Origin: Ciona intestinalis
Taxonomy: Eukaryota; Chordata; Ascidiacea; Phlebobranchia; Cionidae
Direction: 5' to 3'
DNA length: 64,000 bases
NCBI RefSeq assembly: GCF_000224145.3
Contig: NC_020170.2
Span: 3,736,646-3,800,645, forward strand
The notes under the pieces are model-generated. The model ran no database searches. It was not told where the DNA came from and worked only from the letters and a program-made list of their open reading frames with translations. Positions 48,395 to 59,084 of this stretch are shown here, in pieces (position 1 is the first letter of the stretch; every line of letters starts with the position of its first letter). Made by a program: the position numbers and the translations under genes.

Positions 48395-49016
48395 TCCATA
48401 AACAAGATATGTATAAGTTCCTGTAATTTACGATTTGTGTTTATGTTTTACTTTATATAATCTGTAGTCACATTGTATACAAAACACCGACAGATTCTTA
48501 ACGGTTCGCGAGTTTATACGATTTCCGTAGCGTTTATAATACCTCTATGTTGTTTTACCGGTAGCATTTAAATTTTAAAATGCCAATCTCCGTAAAGAAT
48601 TTAAGATAGTTTCAGTTGAACCAGGTGGGAACGAAGGTGTTTGGTAAGTAGTTTGATATAGTATATCTAAATATTACGATTTAAGTTGCAAGGTTATTAC
48701 CCACCGCTGTCACAATAATGCATATCCTATATTAAACTGGTAACCAGTGTAGCTCATGCCCGCGTAGCTGAATTGTAATGCGATTGGCTGGTGACCAAGG
48801 GGTACATTATTCAGGGCCCTGAGTGTTCAATAAAAGGAACAGTCAAAATTATACCTCTTCTGCATGTATTTAATTTTGTTGATACACCTATATTACCATG
48901 TACAGTGGTTTATTTTAGGCCAAGTAATACAATATTACCAATACTAATTATGCAGCTGATTTTATATGAAATTATATTGAATTTAAAAATTGTACCTTTT
49001 TTACAGCTGCAGCATC
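48395..49016. promoter_or_regulatory. Shared CLIP4/SKP2 upstream region (putative bidirectional promoter)
   Basis: 622 bases separate the two divergent start codons. Both genes seem to have a spliced 5' UTR, so the promoter proper is shorter. A tRNA-like stretch (48757..48835) sits inside. No TATA box is obvious. Confidence 0.5.
48757..48835 (+). repeat. tRNA-like fragment in the CLIP4/SKP2 promoter region
   Basis: CCCGCGTAGCTGAATTGTAA and GCGATTGGCTGGTGACCAAG resemble a tRNA-derived SINE head with an A-box-like start; no intact cloverleaf can be drawn. Confidence 0.35.
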
Positions 49017-50931
49017 ATGGATACTCGGGTGGCTGCTTACAAACCAAGAACGTCCAAGACAAAAATACACTGGGTAATGGACAAGGATGAGGAAAGGGAA
49101 TTATTTGACGATTTGGGAATCATAGGAGAAATTCACTCGCCCCAGCAAGAAAAATCAGAAATTCTTTCAAAAAATAAATATTTAAAGTTACAAAGTACGC
49201 CGATAATGAGCCATTCAGCAAGCATGGTCAAACATCAAAGGCCAGTTGCTCAAAGAAAACGATCTTTGCTGCAAACTAATGACGGTTCAAAATTTCCGAA
49301 AGTTAGGTGCTTGACGGATTCATTTAACGGTAGCTGGTGTAGTAACAGTAGTGAGTCATCAAAATTAGGTTGGTAAACAGCATTTTGCATGAATAGTGTT
49401 AACAGTGTTGCCTGGGTGTTTAAAATCACCATTTTTTCAGATTTCTCTTTGATTAACCGGATGCCAGATGAGATCTTCATTAAAATCTTCAAATACTGCA
49501 ATTCAGAAACCAAAGTGATCTGTTCACGTGTGTGTTGGAGATGGTACAAGATAGCGTAAGTAATTTCCAAGCAGCATATGTGTGTGTATCAATAGTATAT
49601 GTAACAGGCAACCCTGTACCCAAAAGAAAGCAATACTTCAACCTAAAGGTTACTAATTACTTTTCTTATTTTCAGGAAAGATGAGACTTTATGGAGACAA
49701 GTATCTTTGGCAAAGAGGATTATTTCACTTGTTCAATTACAGAATTTATTAAAACGTGATGTCCAAGCATTATGTTTGAACTCAGCTGAAATAATACAAA
49801 ACACTGGAGATGATGCAGGGTAAAAAACATATTTAAATTAAATTTAATGTTTTGAAGCTATATGTTAACACTGTTTTTATAGCCCACAGGTTAACCCATT
49901 CTCACGGGTGTACTACTACACAATTCATTCGCTGGATTTGACCAATGCAAATATATCCAATAACTCACTTTGTATTATTCTTATGAGATGTAACCAACTG
50001 CGTAACATTAGCCTTGAGGGGTTAACCATATCACATAATGTACTAAGGTAGGTGCACTGCATGTACAGTAGCATTTTACAGTAAGTAAGTAGTAAAGTAT
50101 TTACTAATAACACGTTTTCTATTCACAGTTCATTACAGAGTTGTATACTCCTGCAAAAATTAAACCTATGTCTGTGCAAGGGTATGACAGAGAGTGGTAT
50201 GATACATCTACTTGAAACCTGCTGTCAATTGAGACATTTGAACATGGCATGGACTAACTTGTGCCAGTCAGATCCAACTCAGGTGAGTCATATTGACATC
50301 AGGAAATAAAAATGTACCCAATTTTGCTGCAAGCCAAAATTTAAACTCATTTGAAAAAGGTAAGTCAACTAAACAAAAATCTTTAAATTTACAGATAATC
50401 TCGAGCCTTCCACGCAATATCAGACGTTTGAATATGTCAGGTTTTCTTAACACTCTAAAAGATGGACACGTGGCTAGTATTGTTAGACGATGTCCTGAAC
50501 TACAAGAGCTTGACATCAGCGATTCAAACAAAACAACAGAAGAAAGCATTAACCATATTATGAATGTACAGAACACTCTTGATTCTGTTAATTTAAGTCG
50601 CTGCTATGCAATCAGTCCAAACTGTTACCTGTAAGTCTTAATTAATTACTTTTTATGATGAAGCTGTCTGTTATACAGCCATTGAATTGTGCATTTAAAA
50701 CCCATACTATGTTTCTTATAATCCTATATTTGCAGCCACTTTTCAAAGTTGAAACAGCTTCGACACCTTGATGTGTTTGGAGTTTTTGACGATGTCTCAA
50801 CAAATGTACTCGCTTCAGTGTTAACCAATGTGCGTGTTTGTCTACGGCCATTCAGTGCTATTGCACGCCCATCTCCTAGTTCATTGTACGGCACTAGGAG
50901 ACGTACCATATGGGGATATTTGGTAGTTTGA
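49017..50931 (+). CDS. SKP2: S-phase kinase-associated protein 2, F-box/LRR substrate receptor
   Basis: Seven exons in phase: 49017..49368, 49441..49555, 49676..49819, 49883..50047, 50129..50282, 50395..50630, 50736..50931; 453 aa against 424 in human. SKP2 is the substrate receptor of the SCF ubiquitin ligase that targets p27/Kip-type CDK inhibitors for degradation. The N-terminal 118 residues are disordered with basic patches (AQRKRS). The F-box follows (INRMPDEIFIKIFKYC, then RVCWRWYKIA; compare human LPDELLLGIFSCL ... GVCKRWYRLA). Seven or more LRRs follow (LRNISLEGLTIS, LQKLNLCLCKGMTESGM, LDISDSNKTTEESI, VNLSRCYAISP). The C-terminal latch FSAIARPSPSSLYG...TIWGY matches human FTTIARPTIGNKKNQEIWG and confirms orthology. 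The ATG lies 14 bases after a tttttacag acceptor, so a non-coding first exon is likely. Confidence 0.93.
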
Positions 50932-51835
50932 AACTTTACACTACTCTATACTTGCTGCTATCACGTTGTTTGGTGTATAATGTTAATTACTTTAGCTTTG
51001 TTCTGGCTTTTATTATAGTATGTAATTTATACTTAATTTTTGAAAAATGCTGTTTATTTATTTACCATCACCATAAAGTAAACACCACTGTGTTGCAGTT
51101 ATTTATTTTTAAATTCTTTTTGTTTGTTTTGGTGTTTCTATTTTTTTATTGAAAATTCAATAGATATATATATATATTTTATTATTTGAACTTAATTGCT
51201 TTGTTGTAGTATTTTATACAGTTTTTGTTTTATCAATTCAAAACCAATATTTTACTTGGAAAATTAAAAACTGATTTTGACCAACTTGTTCTGAGACTCA
51301 TTTATCGTTAAAGTCAATAAACATTTACAGATTCTTTTTAAAAAACAGAAGATATTTCTTAACCTTTACCTGGGATGGCATTTTCGGCTACTGACTAACT
51401 TCTATGATAAGTAATGCCCAGAAACTTAAGTCAGCCGACTAAATGTAAAAATACACCAACGAAAATTCAGTTGACTAAAAAACGCGATAATCATACTTAA
51501 GTCAGCCGACTAAATGTAAAAATATACACCAACTAAAAGTCGGTTGACTAAAAAACGCGATAATCATCCCTGCTAAGAAACTCTGCAAGCAATATCTTAA
51601 ATTTTCAATACTTTAGGCCTAATTCAATCCTGGAAATAAATTAATGTTCTTTGTTCTTGAAGTTTTTCTCCCGGCTATCAGGAAAAGACTCCTAGCAGAA
51701 AACTATTCTTAATGCCCTATATACAACCTAGGAATACCCTGAGCAAAAAGTAAAATTTTAACAAGCAATAAAATGAAAATAAAATTCATTTAAACATGTT
51801 AAATTTTATTTAAATAACAAAAACATAAAATACAA
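50932..51835. other. Convergent 3' region of SKP2 and the unrecognised gene
   Basis: Very AT-rich. It contains an AATAAA at 51316 and the 71-73-bp tandem repeat at 51424..51567. Confidence 0.55.
51424..51567 (+). repeat. 71-73-bp tandem repeat with inverted motif
   Basis: Two copies (51424..51494 and 51495..51567). Each starts ACTTAAGTCAGCCGACTAAA and ends AAAACGCGATAATCAT. Inside each, AGTCAGCCGACT near the start faces a near-reverse-complement (AGTCGGTTGACT in copy 2). Confidence 0.9.
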
Positions 51836-53636
51836 TCAACTATTTAAAACATGAAATAGCTGATCATAAACATCATCCCCACATTGGGGAAAACTGGAGA
51901 AAAAACTAGCTGGTACGGGCTTGGTAGGAGCAATCAGTCGAAAGCCACTTTTTCTGCTATGTACCATTTGTTTTGAAATGTAGTTATTAGGAGAGTCGCT
52001 TTGTCTTGGTAACTGGAGCAAATCTAAGATAATCCCACTGCGTTTGGTCCGCAGTCCTGTTTGGAATTCCCTTTTACAAGGTCGATGTTTATCTTCTTTG
52101 ACTATGTCACGCAGGTACTTAAGACAGTCTTTATCATCTTTGGAAATATCATTCCTAACCTTTCCTTTTTTGGTTGGAGGATTCAATAGATTCAAATCTT
52201 TGTCTGGACAGGATCTTACAGAAACATCAAAATCCCGCGTGGTTTCAATAGTTTTTTTGCTCGAGGTAGTTCTGTTTTTGTTTTTACGATGGATGTTGGA
52301 TTTCGGAGTTGAACCGGATAAGTTTTCTTTTTTTCTTGCCTTTTTTTCACTATCCTTTGTTACGGCTTTATTTCTTTCCTGTAGTAGGAAAATATGTAAA
52401 ATTGAGCCATGCAAATATATATATATACATTTCTCATTATCAACAAGTGGTGACTGAAAGACTAACCGGTTGGTTTGATGATGATGGAGATTGAAATAAA
52501 TTTAATAGACTTGGTACTTTGCTGGCCTGGACTTCAGATATTACGCTTTTCAATGAATTTTGACAGTTGTTACACTGCCTCCGCTCATCTGTTTTTGTGT
52601 TTGAATCAGACAATTTCGTCCTTTTTCTTGGTTGTTCATTACATTCTTCTGTGTTGACATGATTTCGTTTCTGCAAGTTTAAACTTTGTGTAAAATAAAC
52701 AAAAGAAAATGACTTCTAGTATTAACAATCAAATAAACATGTTTAAAAGATTTACCTGAGGGCAAGTGGTTGAGGTTGGTGACTGAAATAAAGTTAAAAG
52801 GCTTGAAACACCGTTCGTTGGGCTTTCATTTCCATGGACCAACTGAAAACAACACCAAGAATTAAACACTGAAGGCATAAATAAACCATTAAGAGTTTTA
52901 TACATACCTTTGGTGGAGTTTGTTGAAATGTGGGTATGGTGATTTCAGAACTTTCAGTATCATAACTACCATTTAAAGTACCCCTAACCACTTTAGTTTC
53001 AGTATTTTCATGACAGTTATTATGCTTAGACCGTCCAAAGTAAAGGTCTAGACATTTTTTAGTGTTCTTTAACTTTGTCTTTGAAACGTCAAGGCTGGAG
53101 AGTGCAGACAATGCTTTGGCTTTTCGTACAGAATTTTGACATCTTTTTGTGGAGGAATCAAGATGCTGATGGTGCCCATTTCGCTTGAAGACGTTTGACA
53201 CAGTTTCTATAAAAGGAAAAACAAGAAAAACACATTGAGTCCTCTTTTTGGAAATGTAAAATTATTAGTTACAACTGTGCACATAATAACTGAAACGCAG
53301 ATATATTAAAACAAGTGAAACAACAATTTTGTGCATCTATACTGTAACTAATAACATTAAGAAAATAACAGATTGATTATACATAATTTATTTCCTGTTT
53401 CTAACCAAAAGTTCTAATCAAATTTTACCACAACTAACATAGTTATCATAAACACGTTTTTAGTCTATTTCAAAAGGGAAAAACTGTTGTTTCCAAAATA
53501 AGTTACCATGTAAATGATTTACATCAACGTCTGAATCGCTTTCGAGTAAAGCGTAACTTTTACTGGGACTATTCTCCAGTATAAAATCTACACCTGAGTA
53601 GCTCATTGGCGCAAGCGAATTACTTAGCGGGCCCAT
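51836..53636 (-). CDS. Unrecognised basic, Ser/Lys-rich protein with duplicated FQSP motif
   Basis: Five exons in phase: 53507..53636, 52908..53206, 52756..52842, 52467..52670, 51836..52378; 420 aa. I chose the ATG at 53636 (MGPLSNSLAPMSYSGVDFIL); an in-frame ATG at 53711 would add 25 residues. There is no signal peptide, membrane helix or known domain. Composition is Ser/Lys/Asn-rich with basic clusters (KKARKKENLSG, HRKNKNRTTSSKK), as in disordered nuclear proteins. Two adjacent exons carry the same block: VSSLLTLFQSPTS and VPSLLNLFQSPSS. A shorter LDLYFG occurs in exon 2 and IILDLLQLP in exon 5. Short hydrophobic blocks in a disordered basic chain suggest docking motifs of a replication, repair or cell-cycle scaffold, but this is only inference. 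The promoter has two TCACGTGA palindromes and a CRE. Confidence 0.72.
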
Positions 53637-53867
53637 ATAACTTCTTAGTAATACAATCGAAAACGAGCTAAAGAACTGCGACCGGTACGTAAAAAAACTG
53701 AAATAACGCAACCGGACTATACAAAGTACGATCTATCTTCCCAGGTACGACAAAATAGCACCCGCAACTTTCTTCTACGTCCTAATATTGAAACGTCCAA
53801 ACGGAACAACACTTATAAATTTGTGAAGAAAAAATTGCGCCAGGCCGTTTAGAGACTAAAATTAACA

Positions 53868-53917
53868 TCACGTGATGTCTGATCTGTCATCACGTGATCC
53901 AAAACAGCTTGACGTCA
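53868..53917. promoter_or_regulatory. Two TCACGTGA E-boxes plus CRE palindrome
   Basis: TCACGTGA at 53868..53875 and again at 53890..53897, 22 bases apart (about two helical turns), then TGACGTCA at 53910..53917. They lie about 230-280 bases upstream of the start codon of the unrecognised gene on the minus strand. CACGTG sites bind bHLH-Zip factors (USF, MITF/TFEB, Myc/Max) and TGACGTCA binds CREB/ATF. Confidence 0.55.
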
Positions 53918-54114
53918 TTTTATTTTCACGCTTATTGGTAAATCTAGAATCTAGCAATCGGGGAGCAGTTAGAAAAATTCACACAATAAACGCTTACGGA
54001 CGTGCCATTTATTACAGACACAAAGATGGAATGAATTTGGCATTAAGCACGCGTAAAAGGGTATAAATGATTTAAAAAAATAGAATTAATTCAACAACAT
54101 ATAAAATGTATTAA

Positions 54115-57100
54115 TCATGAATATAAGTTTTTCTGATTTTCAATTGCTTTAATTAACTCGTCCAAAATTTCCTCTGGAAGATCAAAATATACTTTGTCAG
54201 TACCAAAGCTGTTGTATATTTCTAATAACTCTTCTGTTGTCACTTTTTCTGAAGTGCTATGCCACACAGTTAAGGAATACCTAAATCCGATTCAACATAA
54301 AAGAATGTTAAATTACTTAAAATTTGAAATCCAACAAGTTCGCACATATAATGCTAAACATATGAGTACATTAACTTTCTAAACTTTAAAAATAAAAATA
54401 AAATCACACTATAGTGTTTTTAAGCCAAGTAAAAATGAATGCTATTCAACCTGTTTGATTTGGCTAGGAGCCACTGTAAATTTGGTATTGAAGGTCTTGT
54501 CAGTGAAGCTCGTACTGGGAAAGTGATAGGAGATCGCACAGATGAACAATGTGAGTACATTTCTTCCACCATAGCTCTAGTATATATCTCATTCTCTCCT
54601 ATTTGCCTATACGCTGCAAACATGTGAAGGTCAATGAAAAACCAAACCAAAAACAATGTGCTTACTAGTTGTCCATCCTGGTGAGAGCGTAGATTCTGGA
54701 AACACACTCTGAGTGAGTCGGAAAAATTCAGTGGCATTGACAGGTCTTGTAATACTATTGGGCCCCATTAGTATATCTGAGTTGAGCCAGATTGGTACAG
54801 TCAATTCACTTTTCATTTTGCCTAAGACATCTAGAGAAGCTTTCAGGGCTCCAAGACTTTTAAAATCCAGCTTTAAGCCTTTGGAAACGTTTCTGCTCAA
54901 AATCTACAATAATTTTAATAGAATTTAATCACATTTTAACAGAATTACGGAAAGATATTTTAAGTTTATTGAAGGCGTAGTAATGAAATTGTTTTCTGTT
55001 ACTTCTAAGCACTAAAATATGGTAAAACTACCTCTTGTAGCCAAGCTTCAAGTGTGTAGTCATAGTTAAGCGCGGGAGGGTCATGTGACATTACTGGCAG
55101 AGATTCATTAATTTGTGATGTTCCTTCTCCATATAATCGAACATCTGCCTCCAACATCATCAGGTTACTATCTAAAAAACGATAAATTGGCAAATGGGAT
55201 TTTAACTTGTGGGACTGATAGTTTAATGAATCAGATGAAGTAGCAATATGACTTGTGTTTGAAACAGTTTGATGGTTAAATGACCAATGGTGAATGAACC
55301 AGCTAGCAGCAAAAAATGTTTGGAGTTTTATACCGCAGGCGCTTACCATTTAGAGCAGGTTGTAGTATGTCAATTGTATTAGCTCTATGCTCCCAGGTTA
55401 CTTTTAAAGCTTCTCTGTTAGGAATCTTAAAACAGTCCAACACATTTCCACCAGTGTAAAAATTTTTTGGATAAATATTTGCATCTGTAGGAAAGGAGGT
55501 ACAGTTGTAAAACAAATCTTTTACTTAACAATGAACTTGTTTACAAATGAGACCTACTTATTGCTTCAATTAAAGGATCTGTCAAGGCATCTTCGGCATC
55601 ATAGAATATTCTAGAAATGTCAAAATTATCTCGAACAAACACCATGTCTTCCACAGATACAACATCTGTAGTGCTTGACCATATTGTCAGCGTGTAGCTG
55701 TAATTAAGTTTAAAGAAAGTGTTTACACATTATTAAACTAACTGGCAAAAAACTAGTGTGACATTACAATTGTCCAATTGTATCTACATTAACAACCTCT
55801 GGATAATAAATTATTTCCTCAAAAATTCACATGTTTAATTCATTTAATCATTCACTATATAATTTACCTGTTTAAGTCATCAACACATTCCATCAAACAT
55901 TCACCAGTTTAAGTCACTGACACATGTCCTCAAAAATTTACCAGTTATAGTCATTGACTTCACTCATTATTCACCTGTTTGATTGCTCCAGTAGCCAAAG
56001 GAAGCGATCCCATGACTGACGCAGCAGAGCTGCTCTTGCAGGATATGTTATAAGTTGGTTAAGGGGGCGTGACAAACTTAACATTTTTTCCATTGCATCC
56101 CAAGAATATTTTTCATTCGGAGGTCCAACATTTCTGGTAGTAGTTAAGTCAGAATCATTATGAAACTTTAGTTTTGCTGTTAATTCCACTTTCTTACATT
56201 TTTTAAACAGTATGATTTTCTCTATTGTTTTTAAAAGTTCAAATAAAAAAATATGTTATTTTACCTATTGACTTATACACACCTGTATCCAGTAGTCCAG
56301 CCAAGAGAAAGAGTGACATTAGGGAACTTTGAATTTACTTCTGGAAGAAAAATGTTTGAATCAATTGGATCAGAGTTTGTGTTGGGACCCTTTACCACAT
56401 CGGCATTAATCCACACTGGTTGGTGCAGCGTTGGCCCATGTAGCCTAAAGATATTGACAATAAAGAAATGAAGTGACACCTGTTTCCATTAGCCAGATAG
56501 CTATGGATAAAATAGAAAAACAAAAATCTGAAAGCTCCTGTTTCCGTTAGCTAGATAACTACAGATAAAATAAGAAAAACAAAAATGTATTTACCTCAAA
56601 ATTTCCAGTGCATAAGGAATAACTTCTGTTATCTTGATATCCAATTTTATGGCTTTGTCAGAAGCAATTGTAACATCAAGCCACTCATCTAATGTGTAGT
56701 CGCTTCTCACTGCTGGTGGGTGGGCCATGATAGGGATTTCAGTTTGTTGATGGTTCTCGTCAATTTGTAGAGTAATGTCAGCTTCCAACGCATTTTTGTT
56801 GGCTTTAAAACAATTTGCATGTTGTCTTTAAAAGATTAAATAAGATGGTAATTAATGTATTAGTTAGAGTTGCTTAGAAATTGTTTACAGTGCATAAAGA
56901 TGTGGTTGAAATAGTAAATGAACAAACAGCTAAAGTAAGATCAAGAAAATATATAATACTGTGAGATTTGTTACTTGTGTTGTGGAGTAAGATGGGATAC
57001 CTTTATCACCTAGATGCCAATGTTCCCTGATCTTGTTATTAACAATTGACAAGAGGCCCATGACTATGGTTTTATAGTGTCCCAATTTACCCCACCCTAC

Positions 57101-57860
57101 CATAACATACAAATAACAAAACATGTAATAAATCAATTAAACAATCAGTACCTGCAAAGGCTTCATCTACTTCAGTGTATCCATTAGTTGCATGCGAAAA
57201 TTTGATGTTTAACCCATCGTTGTTTTTATCTTTAAAATAGTCGAACATTCCTCCACCCGTGATGAGATAGATGCTCTCCATGTCTATACTTGTTGTGGCC
57301 GCTGGTGTTGTAGCGTTCGTGAAGGGCACATCGGTGGTGAATCCTGAATTAAAAATACATTAACGATCCTAAGTTGCAATACTGTAATTAATTTGTCAAG
57401 TACGCAATTCGTTGGCCATACTTGATTAATTGTTGTTTCTTCCTGGTAATTGTAAATGTCATACCAGACGTAAGCGTGTTTAAACGGTTGTCTTTGACTA
57501 TCGTCTCTTTGTTGTTTCAAAACTTTGATCCTCGTTTTTGTTTTCAAGAGATATGTGTGTTATGTTTTACGCGCGCTACAATTTTAATCATCAAGATGCA
57601 CGCAGTATTTTAAAAGCCTAATAAACAACAATAACGTAAGACTTACCTTCAGTCGGCAGCACCTGCGTGGTCGCTACATCTATCATAGTAGTGCTTTCCA
57701 CTTGCCGGACAGAATTCGGAGTAACGTAGTAATCTATTACGGCATAGAGAATACCGATAACAAATCCGAGCGTTATAAGTAAGCATGCCGCTGCCAACGC
57801 GTACCTAATGAGTTTAAAATAGCGTTGCTGTTTCGTATCCGCCGCAATGATGGAGTCCAT
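54115..57860 (-). CDS. FAM151A: FAM151A (menorin family) type II membrane protein with two family domains
   Basis: Eleven exons in phase: 57647..57860, 57152..57343, 56595..56802, 56283..56444, 55975..56133, 55558..55697, 55347..55484, 55032..55171, 54666..54903, 54451..54598, 54115..54280; 634 aa (human about 585). The N-terminal cytosolic segment precedes a membrane helix at about 20-42 (ALAAACLLITLGFVIGILYA) and a Thr-rich stalk. Two tandem FAM151 modules follow. Module 1: MFDYFKDKNNDGLNIKFSHA, LEADITL, IPIMAHPPA, PVWINADVVKGPN, LSLGWTTGY, TYPARAALLRQSW. Module 2: VTWEHRAN, LEADVRL, LPVMSHDPPA, PIWLNSDILMGPN, LSPGWTT, ITFPVRASLTRPS. The family belongs to the PLC-like phosphodiesterase fold and includes C. 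elegans menorin, an extracellular cue for dendrite patterning; the enzymatic activity of FAM151A is not established. The splice phases at WLLEQSNR| and WLLAKSNR| agree, which points to duplication. Confidence 0.92.
56479..56590 (+). repeat. Tandem duplication, ~55-bp unit, FAM151A intron
   Basis: CACCTGTTTCCATTAGCCAG ... AAAACAAAAATCTGAAAG followed by CTCCTGTTTCCGTTAGCTAG ... AAAACAAAAATG. Confidence 0.75.
56979..57105 (+). mobile_element. MITE, internally deleted, FAM151A intron
   Basis: TGTGGAGTAAGATGGGATAC to CCAATTTACCCCACCCTACC. Confidence 0.7.
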
Positions 57861-59084
57861 ATCCTATTACACATTTGACAATACAGCAATGATCACAGGT
57901 AAAGGATAATGTTTCCTTGGTTAATGCTGTGTACATAATAATGCACGTTGGTTACTCATTTACGTTTCAACTGAATGGTAAACATAGCGATTAAACATTA
58001 AAAATCTTTATATTCTAACCTGTATTATCATTGAATGTAGAATATTTTACACATTTTTTAAAGTTGATATTTTGTATACGAACTTTTTAGTTTGTATGCC
58101 AAAAAAAGTACAGCCTATAAGAACAGCATATGCGACACAGTAGATAAAGTTTATTACAATAGGAATAGCAAGCACAACATATTAACCACCATTGCACTAC
58201 ACACATATGTACTATGCCACTATGGTATATCTGTAACATTATATCTGCATAAGCATAACGTAATGGTAAATGGACTTACACTTTTGCATTGGAATGGTGT
58301 AAATGTTAAGAGAAAGTTTGGGTTTTTTAACACAGGTTTAGGTACCCTATTTCTATATTATACATGTAAACTCAAAAAAAGCAATTTTTAATTAAATTGC
58401 ACTGGCCAATGGAAACAAATGATATTTAGATAAATACTTGTTGTTTTTAAATTATCAATACAATTTAAAGCGGGGAATGTACATTATACAACAAGAACAA
58501 ATTGAAGTGCAATGAGCCTATATTCCATACTGTGCAAAATATGGATGAAAAAAATCTGTCCAAAAGATAGCTTCGAATTGCACAACACAGAGGCAGGATT
58601 CTTTTCTCTTCTGGTATACTTATACACCAGCTATAACATTAAAATTATCAGACATATATTTTACAAGGCCAGGGACAGCTTTTTAAATGTATATCAAATA
58701 TCATACTAAAGTTTAAAACGCTTTTGTGTGTGTTTTTTCGAAGCAATGACATAGGCAATAAACGCATACTACTGTATGAGTTAGCTATATATATAGAGAG
58801 AGAGAGAATAAATAATAAATAAATAACAGAAAACCAACTAAAAACAAGACAATTAAATATATTTTCTAGGTTAAAACATATGGTTATAGACCTGGTTATT
58901 TTTTGTTGGGGTCCAAATAAAATAAATTTATGCGTGGCAAAGCAGACCATTTAAAACATAAAAAAAGATAAAACAATAATAACAACATAGGACTTCACAT
59001 AAATTTGTTACAGTTCAGATATGTACTAACATGTATGCTACATTTTCCCATAAGTTTTATACCAATTACTTCAGTACACAAGTT
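57861..59084. other. FAM151A upstream / LMBRD2 3' region
   Basis: No coding exon recognised. A short GA run lies near 58796..58808. Part is probably the LMBRD2 3' UTR. Confidence 0.5.

Noticed and set aside
53637-53711. N-terminal extension MRYFSFFTYRSQFF for the unrecognised gene
   Set aside because: In frame but close to the presumed transcription start, and hydrophobic in a way unlike the rest of the basic protein. The internal ATG at 53636 was preferred; this is not decisive.
55861-55980. Repeated TTCACC(T/A)GTTTAAGTCA blocks before a FAM151A exon end
   Set aside because: Low-order imperfect repetition near a donor site; no clear unit boundaries.
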